DNA from: Faecalicoccus sp.
GTDB lineage: Bacteria > Bacillota_I > Bacilli_A > Erysipelotrichales > Erysipelotrichaceae
Assembly (NCBI GenBank): GCA_017941505.1
Contig: JAGAWH010000159.1
Coordinates: 1 to 5,839 of the forward strand
Reading direction: 5' to 3'
DNA: 5,839 bases
Below the pieces are notes generated by a model that saw nothing but the letters and a program-made list of their open reading frames with translations, was not told the origin of the DNA and did no database searches. Positions 1 through 5,689 of the stretch are shown piece by piece. Each line of letters opens with the position of its first letter. Within the stretch, counting starts at the first letter, position 1. The position numbers and the translations under genes are program-made.

Positions 1-2
1 AG

Positions 3-35
3 GATCTGAATAAAATGATAAAAAAATTAATGTAG
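3..35 (+). CDS. Possible 3' end of a convergent gene entering from the left (partial)
   Basis: One + strand frame is open from the left edge and would encode ten residues, DLNKMIKKLM, before a TAG stop at 33-35. A terminator-like hairpin on the same strand begins 35 bases later, which is what the end of a convergent gene would look like. Nothing about function can be said from ten residues. Another frame ends even earlier, with a TAA at 11-13, and could equally be the true one. The fragment is called mainly because the + strand terminator needs a gene to serve. Confidence 0.25.
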   Translation, partial: DLNKMIKKLM

Positions 36-69
36 AAAAAAACTGTCGCTACATCTGTTTTTAACAGAA

Positions 70-117
70 AGTGCCGGAAAGCCTTTATTTACAGGGCATT
101 CCGGCACTCTTAATTTT
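70..117 (+). terminator. Intrinsic terminator for a + strand gene
   Basis: A perfect 10-bp stem pairs 70-79 (AGTGCCGGAA) with 99-108 (TTCCGGCACT). After one A/A mismatch it continues with GCC at 81-83 against GGC at 95-97, leaving an A/T-rich loop. On the + strand it is followed by CTCTTAATTTTT, a reasonable T-tract. On the minus strand the following bases (TTCTGTTAAAAAC) are much less terminator-like. It therefore most likely ends a + strand gene coming from outside the window, and may also block read-through from the minus strand operon. Confidence 0.6.
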
Positions 118-185
118 TCAACTGTCGAAAATGGGATATTTGTATATTCAAACATTTCAAATACCTCACTTTCCCTACCATTATA

Positions 186-213
186 CACAAAAAGCAGAGC
201 AAACGCTCTGCTT
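186..213 (-). terminator. Rho-independent terminator of the sugar operon
   Basis: On the minus strand, a perfect 9-bp stem pairs AAGCAGAGC with GCTCTGCTT around a GTTT tetraloop. The arms are at 205-213 and 192-200. The last two stem Ts run straight into TTTGTG, giving a five-T tract. The stem starts five bases after the HPr stop codon, so it is well placed to end transcription of the four-gene operon. Confidence 0.87.
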
Positions 214-218
214 AGAGA

Positions 219-476
219 TTAAAGATTTTCTTTCAAAGCTTTTTTAACAGCTTCTAAGGCTTCATCTTCATCGTAGCCTTCCACGCGTACAACAATCTTG
301 TCGCCACACTTTAAGCCGGAACCCATAACGGTTAACAGCTTCTTTAAATCGTATGGCTCTTCACCCTTCCACATGGTAATAAAGCTTTTATAATCGGAAA
401 TTGCTGCAACGATGCGTCCTGCAGGACGGGCATGAATACCGATTGGATCTTTAACAGTATACGTAAATTCCTTCAT
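219..476 (-). CDS. HPr-family PTS phosphocarrier lacking the regulatory Ser46
   Basis: This 85-residue cytoplasmic protein should carry phosphate from enzyme I to the IIA domain of PTS permeases. With the ATG at 474-476 as start it aligns without gaps to Bacillus subtilis HPr as I remember it. The active-site motif GIHARPAG puts the phosphorylated histidine at exactly 15, with Arg17 and Pro18 following. The second conserved region reads DLKKLLTVMGSG, so position 46, normally the serine phosphorylated by HPr kinase, is Lys. It should work as a phosphocarrier but not as a Ser-phosphorylated CcpA corepressor. A longer reading from TTG at 488 is unlikely, because its second and third codons are the GGAGGA ribosome binding site at 481-486, four bases before the ATG. 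It is the last gene of the operon, 48 bases after the permease. It could be the only HPr or a dedicated paralogue; the window cannot decide. Confidence 0.92.
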   Translation of the reverse strand: MKEFTYTVKDPIGIHARPAGRIVAAISDYKSFITMWKGEEPYDLKKLLTVMGSGLKCGDKIVVRVEGYDEDEALEAVKKALKENL

Positions 477-480
477 AGTT

Positions 481-486
481 TCCTCC
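481..486 (-). promoter_or_regulatory. Ribosome binding site that sets the HPr start
   Basis: GGAGGA on the minus strand lies four bases upstream of the ATG at 474-476. It sits inside the longer in-frame reading that begins with TTG at 488, so that extension is almost certainly untranslated leader. Confidence 0.8.
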
Positions 487-488
487 AA

Positions 489-518
489 GAAAACGGGTGT
501 TATTAAGCACCCGTTTTT
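489..518 (-). terminator. Intercistronic hairpin between permease and HPr genes (possible attenuator)
   Basis: The arms at 508-517 and 490-499 form a perfect 10-bp stem (AAAACGGGTG with CACCCGTTTT on the minus strand) around an eight-base loop, and a G/T pair can extend it. The CGGGTG/CACCCG core is followed by TTTTCTT on the minus strand, so it resembles a weak intrinsic terminator. It ends just upstream of the HPr ribosome binding site. It could reduce read-through into HPr, protect the upstream message from 3' decay, or mark a processing point. On the + strand it is followed by TTTTT, but no gene there needs it. Confidence 0.5.
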
Positions 519-524
519 GACATA

Positions 525-2444
525 CTATACGGCTTTCTTAACGTTAGAGTAAGTAGCGCCATTTGTTAAGGCAACGATTACAACATCAGAATAACCTGCA
601 GCTGCAATCTTATCCATATCGAATTCTAATAACTTCTGTCCGGCAGTAACTTTATCGCCCTGACCAACAAATGCCTTGAATCCGTCACCGTCCATATTAA
701 CGGTATCAACACCAACGTGGATCAATACTTCCATGCCACTGTCAGATACTAAACCAACTGCGTGGTTAGTTGGGAACAACATCATAACTGTTCCATCAAA
801 CGGTGCAAATACAACACCTGCATCCGGTTTAACACCGATATCCGGTCCCATGTTTTCAGCAGCGAATACTGGATCCGGGATGTCTTTTGAAGTAATCATT
901 GTTCCAGGAACCGGCTGAATGATTTCGCCGGCTTCTGTAGAGATAGCTACAGCTGTCGGAGCAACTACAGGAGTAGCAGCTTTTTCAGCAGCCTTCTTAG
1001 CAGCAGCTAATTCTTCTTCGTCATCTTTCCAGAGCATCGTTGTTAATAAGAACGCAACACCACCGGAGATAGCTAATAAGATTGTATAAAGAACAGGATT
1101 GTTAATAGTTAAGTATCCAGGAAGACCTGTAACACCGTAAGCAGAAGCACCAAGCTTAGTCCATGAACCGAATAAAGCACCACATGCTCCACCAACCATA
1201 CCGCAAACAAACGGAGTCATATAACGGAAGTTAACACCGAAGATTGCAGGTTCTGTAATACCTAAAGATGCAGATAATGCAGATGGGATAGCGATTGTCT
1301 TTGTCTTAGGGTTCTTAGTCTTCAGACCAACAGCCAAGCAGGATCCAAACTGTGCGAAGTTAGCAGCAGAAGCAACAGGCATCCAAATGTTCAAACCAAT
1401 TTTCGGGTCTGCAAGGAAACCAGCTTCGATAACGTTGTACATGTGGTGAAGACCCATAACAACTGTTGCAGGATATACAGCACCCATGATTGCAGCACCG
1501 ATACCGAAGAATGACTGTACCAATACCTGTGCACCGGCAAGTACCCAGTTCTCTAATGTAGAGAAGATAGGACCGATGATTGTGAAAGTAATTAATAATG
1601 TACTTAATACTGTGCAAAGCGGAGTTACGAATAAGTCGATAACTTCCGGAACAACCTTATGCAGTTTTGCTTCGATTTCAGACATGATCTTAACTGCAAT
1701 GATTACCGGAATTACGTGACCCTGATAACCTACCCTCTGTACGGATAACAGAACATAGTCTCCGATCTTGATATTACCGAATAAGTTCCAAGTAGGGATC
1801 TTACCATCAGTTACACCGAAGAAAGCGTTGATAGCTTCTTTATTACCGGCATTCCATCCGTTTAATAATCCGGAGTGGATCATACCTAAACCAATAACAG
1901 CACCTAAGAAGATGTTACCACCAAATACACGTGCAGCAGAAACAGCTACTAATACAGGCAGATATGCGAATGCAGTATTAGCTGCCATATCTAAGAATCC
2001 AAACCAAGCAGTGTCACCGAATCCCGGAATAGCCTTAGCTAATGCTTCAACAAGACCCATCATCAAACCGGAAGCAACGATAGCCGGAAGAATCGGAACG
2101 AATACGTCACCGATTGCCTTAACGGCACGTTTCCAAACCGGCATTGCAGCAGCAGCTGCCGCCTTAACATCGTCCTTACTTGCAGCAGTTAAACCTGTTA
2201 CATCTAAGAACTCATCATAAACTTTGTTGACCGTACCTGTTCCGATGATACATTGTAACTGACCATTGGAACTGAATACGCCCTGAACTCCCTCAACGTT
2301 CTCCAGGGTTTTGAGGTCTACTTTGTCGATATCAGCAATCGCCAAACGTAAACGTGTTGCGCAGTGTGCGGCAGAGGCAATATTATCTTTACCACCTAAA
2401 CAGGCGTAAATCTCTTCTGCACACTTTCTGTAATCAAGTGCCAT
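525..2444 (-). CDS. PTS permease IIBCA, sucrose type (glucose superfamily)
   Basis: This 639-residue inner-membrane permease should import and phosphorylate a disaccharide, probably sucrose to sucrose 6-phosphate. IIB spans about 1-85, with phosphocysteine Cys28 in HCATRLRL. IIC spans about 105-471, with several hydrophobic helices (e.g. 111-133, 160-190, 270-292, 302-330, 450-471), GLHHMYN at 331-337 and the glucose-family GITEP motif at 395-399. A charged Ala/Lys/Glu-rich linker (472-506) leads to a Crr-type IIA at about 507-639, with His561 (NHAVGL) and His576 (LIHVGVDTV). The 15-residue spacing matches His75/His90 of EIIA-Glc. All phosphorylation sites are present and the length is normal for a fused IIBCA. 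The IIC sequence and neighbouring fructokinase favour sucrose, but beta-glucoside or trehalose permeases are close relatives. The start fits the usual IIB N-terminus. Its ribosome binding site is weak: ATAGG 8 bases or AAAGGA 12 bases upstream. Confidence 0.93.
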   Translation of the reverse strand: MALDYRKCAEEIYACLGGKDNIASAAHCATRLRLAIADIDKVDLKTLENVEGVQGVFSSNGQLQCIIGTGTVNKVYDEFLDVTGLTAASKDDVKAAAAAAMPVWKRAVKAIGDVFVPILPAIVASGLMMGLVEALAKAIPGFGDTAWFGFLDMAANTAFAYLPVLVAVSAARVFGGNIFLGAVIGLGMIHSGLLNGWNAGNKEAINAFFGVTDGKIPTWNLFGNIKIGDYVLLSVQRVGYQGHVIPVIIAVKIMSEIEAKLHKVVPEVIDLFVTPLCTVLSTLLITFTIIGPIFSTLENWVLAGAQVLVQSFFGIGAAIMGAVYPATVVMGLHHMYNVIEAGFLADPKIGLNIWMPVASAANFAQFGSCLAVGLKTKNPKTKTIAIPSALSASLGITEPAIFGVNFRYMTPFVCGMVGGACGALFGSWTKLGASAYGVTGLPGYLTINNPVLYTILLAISGGVAFLLTTMLWKDDEEELAAAKKAAEKAATPVVAPTAVAISTEAGEIIQPVPGTMITSKDIPDPVFAAENMGPDIGVKPDAGVVFAPFDGTVMMLFPTNHAVGLVSDSGMEVLIHVGVDTVNMDGDGFKAFVGQGDKVTAGQKLLEFDMDKIAAAGYSDVVIVALTNGATYSNVKKAV

Positions 2445-2530
2445 AACAAATACCTATCCTTTCTCTCTCAACTTATTATGGTTTTATATAAAGCCGTTCT
2501 TGACGACCTCATACCGTAGTTAGGGAAGAA
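2445..2530 (-). other. A/T-rich gap between GH13 and permease genes
   Basis: This 86-base spacer is much longer than the 10-base spacing upstream of the GH13 gene. It holds an A/T-rich segment on the minus strand (TATATAAAACCATAAT, about 2474-2489), but no -35-like hexamer at a proper distance scores well and no stable hairpin or T-tract is visible. A weak internal promoter is possible but unsupported. The permease is most simply read from the same transcript. Confidence 0.35.
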
Positions 2531-4612
2531 TTATTCTTCCGCTTTTTTAACCGTCTTTTTTGTGGTTTTCTTAACGGTCTTCTTTGTCGTTTTCGCTGTC
2601 TTAGTTTCTTTGGCAGAAGCCTTCGCAGCTGTTTTCGTTGTAGCTTTCTTTGTGGTTTTCTTTGCCGTCTTAGCTGTTTCTGTTTTCTTAGCAGCTGCTT
2701 TGGCAGGTTTCTTTTCTTCTTCCTTTACAGCAGCCGGAGCAATTGTTGTACGAACATTGCTAGGGTTGAATGTATGATATAACCATACAAAGCTCTGTGG
2801 AGGCATTACCACGTTTTTAGCTTCCATTGGCTCACCGGTAACTAAATTGATATAATCTTCGTTTTCGGAGATCCATGCGGTTTCTTCCTTATCGGAGAAG
2901 TTAAACAACGCGATTAATTTTTCCTGTTCATAGTAACGGCCGATACCTAATACATGGTCATTATATGTTTCTACGATCCATGTATCCGCATCGTTTTCAA
3001 ATACGCCGTACATCTTACGCAGACTTGTTAACTTCTTGATACCCCAGAAGATACGGCCCTGAACAGTGCGGATATCTTTTCTTCTGGCAGCCTTTCTCCA
3101 GTTGAAATCACCGCGGTGCAGATAACGGCTGTCTTCTACCTTTAACGGATCGTTATGATATTCATAATCATTGAACTGACCTACTTCATCACCGCTGTAC
3201 AATACAGGGATACCGGATTGTGTTAACAGGAACGCATGTAACATCAAGTCATAAGAGATTGCCTTATCGATCTTTTCTTTATTCTTTTCAGCCACTGCAG
3301 TTTCAAGTCCGGTAAAGGAAGCAGTCATACCAACTAAGCGGGCATCACCGAGTCTTGGATCATCGTTATAGAGTTCACCTTTGGATTCACTGCCTTCAAG
3401 CTTACCGGTTAAGTAATCATTCAAATACTTTTTATGAGCTACTTCTTCAATTTCGAACTGCTCTAAGAACTTATAGTCTAAGCCCCATCCGATATCATCG
3501 TGGCAGCGTAAATAGTTCAAGAAAGTATATTGCTTCGGTAATGCGAATACCGTTTCTAATTGATGTTTTAATAAGCGTACATCGCGTGTGGCAACGGTAT
3601 GCCATGTGCTTGCCATTGTCGTAACGTTATACAACATGTGGCATTCCGGTTTCTGGATGGTACCGAAATAAGGAACAACTTCCTTAGGTTCCATTACTAC
3701 TTCACCTAATAATAAAGTTCCCGGACATACAACTTCAGCAGCCATATGCATGATACGAACTAATGTATGAACCTTAGGCTGGTTACGGCATGTAGTACCT
3801 AATTCCTTCCAGATATAAGGAGTCGCATCCAAACGTACGATATCGATACCATGGTTACATAAATTCAACATATCCGCAGTCATATCATTGAATACTGTCG
3901 GATTGGCATAGTTTAGATCCCATTGGTATGGATAGAATGTCGTCATTACGACTTTGCCGGTTTCTTCATTATATGTGAAGTTACCCGGTGCTGTTTGCGG
4001 GAATACCTGCGGAACTGTCTTTTCAAATTCATTCGGGATATCCCAGTTATCATAGAAGAAATAACGATCCTGATATTCTTTTTCACCGGCTTTGGCACGC
4101 ATTGCCCATTCGTGATCTTCACTGGTATGGTTCATGACAAAATCAAGACATACGCTGATACCGTTGGCATGGCATTCCGTTGTCAGATCATATAAATCAT
4201 CCATTGTGCCAAGATCCGGACGTACTTTTCTAAAATCGGATACGGCATAACCGCCATCGCTTCTTCCTTCCGGAGTATCTAATAATGGCATCAAATGCAG
4301 ATAGTTAACACCACATTCTTTTACATAATCCAGATGTTTTTTAACACCCTTCAAATTCTTACCAAAGCAGTTTGTATACATCAACATACCGAGCATATCA
4401 TTTCCGGTATACCAGTTTGGTACATATTCACGGGCTTCATCCCATTCCTTCAATGTTTCCGGTCTCTGTTGATAATAATCATGAAGCATCTGACAGAAAT
4501 AATCGAATGCCTGTGCATCGCTGTTATATACTTCATAATAAAGCCATTTCATTTCATCATAATGTTTAAGCAGGCGTTTTTTAAATTCGGCTTCCCAGTC
4601 TTCTCTAATCAT
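2531..4612 (-). CDS. Amylosucrase-like GH13 glucosidase/glucosyltransferase with lysine-rich C-terminal tail
   Basis: This 693-residue protein without a signal peptide should act in the cytoplasm on a glucosyl-fructoside. An all-helical N-terminus (about 1-72) precedes a (beta/alpha)8 barrel that follows Neisseria amylosucrase (GH13_4) closely by memory. Shared motifs include LHLMPL, SDGGYAVS (Asp119), DFVMNHTS (His162), QWDLNYANP, nucleophile Asp262 in DIVRLDA, acid/base Glu303 in GEVV, and Asp372 in HDDIGW. The Asp119 and Arg496 (EDSRY) pair matches the amylosucrase pocket salt bridge (Asp144/Arg509). A beta-sandwich domain follows to about 613. Residues 630-693 form a Lys/Thr/Ala tail that normal amylosucrases lack. 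Expected chemistry is sucrose hydrolysis or alpha-1,4-glucan synthesis; activity on sucrose 6-phosphate is an open alternative given the PTS neighbour. The start is fixed by GGGAG at 4619-4623, which shares one base with the kinase stop codon, so translation is probably coupled. Confidence 0.88.
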   Translation of the reverse strand: MIREDWEAEFKKRLLKHYDEMKWLYYEVYNSDAQAFDYFCQMLHDYYQQRPETLKEWDEAREYVPNWYTGNDMLGMLMYTNCFGKNLKGVKKHLDYVKECGVNYLHLMPLLDTPEGRSDGGYAVSDFRKVRPDLGTMDDLYDLTTECHANGISVCLDFVMNHTSEDHEWAMRAKAGEKEYQDRYFFYDNWDIPNEFEKTVPQVFPQTAPGNFTYNEETGKVVMTTFYPYQWDLNYANPTVFNDMTADMLNLCNHGIDIVRLDATPYIWKELGTTCRNQPKVHTLVRIMHMAAEVVCPGTLLLGEVVMEPKEVVPYFGTIQKPECHMLYNVTTMASTWHTVATRDVRLLKHQLETVFALPKQYTFLNYLRCHDDIGWGLDYKFLEQFEIEEVAHKKYLNDYLTGKLEGSESKGELYNDDPRLGDARLVGMTASFTGLETAVAEKNKEKIDKAISYDLMLHAFLLTQSGIPVLYSGDEVGQFNDYEYHNDPLKVEDSRYLHRGDFNWRKAARRKDIRTVQGRIFWGIKKLTSLRKMYGVFENDADTWIVETYNDHVLGIGRYYEQEKLIALFNFSDKEETAWISENEDYINLVTGEPMEAKNVVMPPQSFVWLYHTFNPSNVRTTIAPAAVKEEEKKPAKAAAKKTETAKTAKKTTKKATTKTAAKASAKETKTAKTTKKTVKKTTKKTVKKAEE
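2534..2725 (-). repeat. Low-complexity stretch encoding a Lys/Thr/Ala tail
   Basis: These 64 codons at the 3' end of the GH13 gene encode 24 Lys, 16 Thr, 13 Ala and 7 Glu, with no Arg, giving a net charge of about +17. Short units such as KKTTKK and KKTVKK recur, and the DNA repeats imperfectly with them. The composition resembles histone H1 tails and bacterial AlgP-like tails, implying a disordered region that could bind polyanions. The reading frame stays open to a clean TAA, so this is a real extension rather than a frameshift product. Confidence 0.85.
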
Positions 4613-4622
4613 CTTTTACTCC

Positions 4623-5603
4623 CTACATTCTTGATTGAATGAATGCTTCAACTTCTTCCTTAGACGGCATTACACGAAGAGCACCCTTCTTTGTCGTAAC
4701 AAGAGATGCTGCTGCATTCGCAAATGTCAACATATCTTTTAATTTCTTTTCATCAAATCCATCTAATCCATTTTCCAATACCGCATTGATCATGCAGGCA
4801 CAGAATGTATCACCGGCACCGGTTGTCTCCAAGTCGCCTTCCTGAAGCAATGCAGGAGCTTCTACTCTAAACAGTTTATAATATGCACGGCTTCCGTCCG
4901 GTCCCATTGTCAAACAGATTAATTTGATATTTGGATATTTTTCCTTCAATACGGCTACACCTTCATCGTAATCTTCTTTTCCGGTATACCATACGATTTC
5001 ATTATCGGAAATTTTTAATACATCGCAATGCTGCATACCGAAATCGATCTGAACAGCTGCTTCATCCAAAGATGGCCATAAAGGTTCACGAAGGTTTGGA
5101 TCGAAAGTACGAACCAATCCGTTTTCTTCGGCAATTTTGATTGCCTTATGGCTGGCAGATTTTACCGGTTCATCAGTAAAAGATAAAGAACCGAAATGGA
5201 AAATCTTCGAATTTTTAATCAAATCTTCATTGATTTCATCCGGTGTTAAATTCACATCAGCACCCGGTTTACGATAGAATGAGAAATCTCTATCCCCATT
5301 GGCCAGTTTCAATACCAATGCCAAAGTTGTGTGAACTTCATCATCAAAACATAAACCATCAGTCACAATTCCTTGTTCCTTAATGGCATTTTCAAGCTGA
5401 TGACCAAATCCATCGTTTCCTACTTTACCGATGAAGGCAACCTTTTTACCAAGCTTGCTTAACATCGATAATACATTGCATGGAGCTCCTCCCGGATTGG
5501 CTTCCAGGACCGGATTTCCCTGCGCGGATATTCCGCTTTCCGTGAAATCGATCAATAATTCACCTAAAGCAGTAACATCCAATGATTTGCAGTTATCACT
5601 CAT
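4623..5603 (-). CDS. scrK: Fructokinase, PfkB/ribokinase family
   Basis: This 326-residue cytoplasmic enzyme should phosphorylate fructose with ATP to fructose 6-phosphate, feeding glycolysis after cleavage of a fructoside. Counting from the ATG at 5601-5603, the N-terminus has the fructokinase-like LGELLIDFTESG, then the first PfkB region at about 36-44 (NPGGAPCNV). FDPNLREPLW follows at 167-176, and the ATP-site/catalytic motif TTGAGDTF at 260-267 carries catalytic Asp265. Length and motifs are normal for bacterial ScrK-type kinases, and nothing appears truncated. An in-frame ATG at 5618 would add five residues, but its codons 2-3 are the GGAGGA ribosome binding site and nothing SD-like precedes it, so the downstream ATG is chosen. 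It is the first gene of the operon, behind the promoter and cre-like operator, with the GH13 gene ten bases downstream. Other PfkB sugar kinases are possible, but context supports fructose. Confidence 0.9.
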   Translation of the reverse strand: MSDNCKSLDVTALGELLIDFTESGISAQGNPVLEANPGGAPCNVLSMLSKLGKKVAFIGKVGNDGFGHQLENAIKEQGIVTDGLCFDDEVHTTLALVLKLANGDRDFSFYRKPGADVNLTPDEINEDLIKNSKIFHFGSLSFTDEPVKSASHKAIKIAEENGLVRTFDPNLREPLWPSLDEAAVQIDFGMQHCDVLKISDNEIVWYTGKEDYDEGVAVLKEKYPNIKLICLTMGPDGSRAYYKLFRVEAPALLQEGDLETTGAGDTFCACMINAVLENGLDGFDEKKLKDMLTFANAAASLVTTKKGALRVMPSKEEVEAFIQSRM

Positions 5604-5610
5604 GTTATTA

Positions 5611-5616
5611 TCCTCC
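5611..5616 (-). promoter_or_regulatory. Ribosome binding site that sets the fructokinase start
   Basis: GGAGGA on the minus strand lies seven bases upstream of the ATG at 5601-5603. It begins within the alternative upstream ATG (5616-5618), which makes that upstream start improbable. Confidence 0.8.
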
Positions 5617-5623
5617 ATTGTTC

Positions 5624-5635
5624 ACTTGTTCAAGT
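5624..5635 (-). promoter_or_regulatory. Short inverted repeat in the operon leader
   Basis: ACTTG at 5624-5628 and CAAGT at 5631-5635 form a 5-bp inverted repeat around two bases, lying between the -10 box and the ribosome binding site. It could be a second operator half-site pair, or chance in an A/T-rich leader. The loop is too short for an RNA hairpin using the whole arms. Confidence 0.25.
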
Positions 5636-5651
5636 AAGTTACACTATCTGA

Positions 5652-5680
5652 ATTATACTAAAATCAATTCTAAAATTAAA
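5652..5680 (-). promoter_or_regulatory. Sigma-A type promoter of the sugar operon
   Basis: On the minus strand a perfect TATAAT -10 box lies at 5652-5657. Seventeen bases upstream, TTTAAT (5675-5680) is a poor -35, matching TTGACA at three of six positions. Transcription would start near 5645, giving a leader of about 40 bases before the fructokinase ATG. The weak -35 overlaps the operator next to it. This is the only convincing promoter in the window, so all four genes are inferred to depend on it. Confidence 0.65.
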
Positions 5681-5689
5681 GCGCTTTCA
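5676..5689 (-). promoter_or_regulatory. cre-like / LacI-family operator over the -35 region
   Basis: The minus strand reads TGAAAGCGCTTTAA. It contains a perfect 10-bp palindrome (AAAGCGCTTT, 5678-5687) and fits the cre pattern TGNAANCGNTNNCA with one mismatch. It covers the -35 hexamer, where a bound repressor would block RNA polymerase. CcpA is the obvious candidate for a PTS sugar operon in Bacillota, but a local LacI-family sucrose repressor recognises the same kind of CG-centred palindrome, and the sequence alone does not separate them. Confidence 0.72.

Noticed and set aside
31..68. Small hairpins at the left edge (TGTAG/CTACA and TCTGTT/AACAGA)
   Set aside because: The stems are only 5-6 A/T-rich base pairs without a proper T-tract after them, too weak to call as terminators.
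131..244. A + strand reading frame of 37 codons starting MGYLYIQTF
   Set aside because: It has no ribosome binding site, runs through the operon terminator and overlaps the HPr 3' end.
525..560. TATAGT overlapping the permease stop codon as a promoter for HPr
   Set aside because: The hexamer 17 bases upstream (TTACTC) matches the -35 consensus at only two positions.
1768..2220. A + strand reading frame of 150 residues
   Set aside because: It lies wholly antisense to the permease gene, has no recognisable domain, and its Pro/Ala/Asn-rich composition reflects the complementary strand.
2445..2470. AAAGGATAGG upstream of the permease, reminiscent of the start of a ribonucleic antiterminator (RAT) site of SacT/LicT type
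   Set aside because: The rest of the RAT hairpin and an overlapping terminator are absent; it is better read as a weak ribosome binding site.
2562..2777. A + strand reading frame of 71 residues, highly hydrophobic, looking like a membrane peptide or toxin
   Set aside because: It is the exact complement of the lysine-rich tail: AAA/AAG codons read as TTT/CTT and give Phe/Val/Leu. It has no ribosome binding site of its own.
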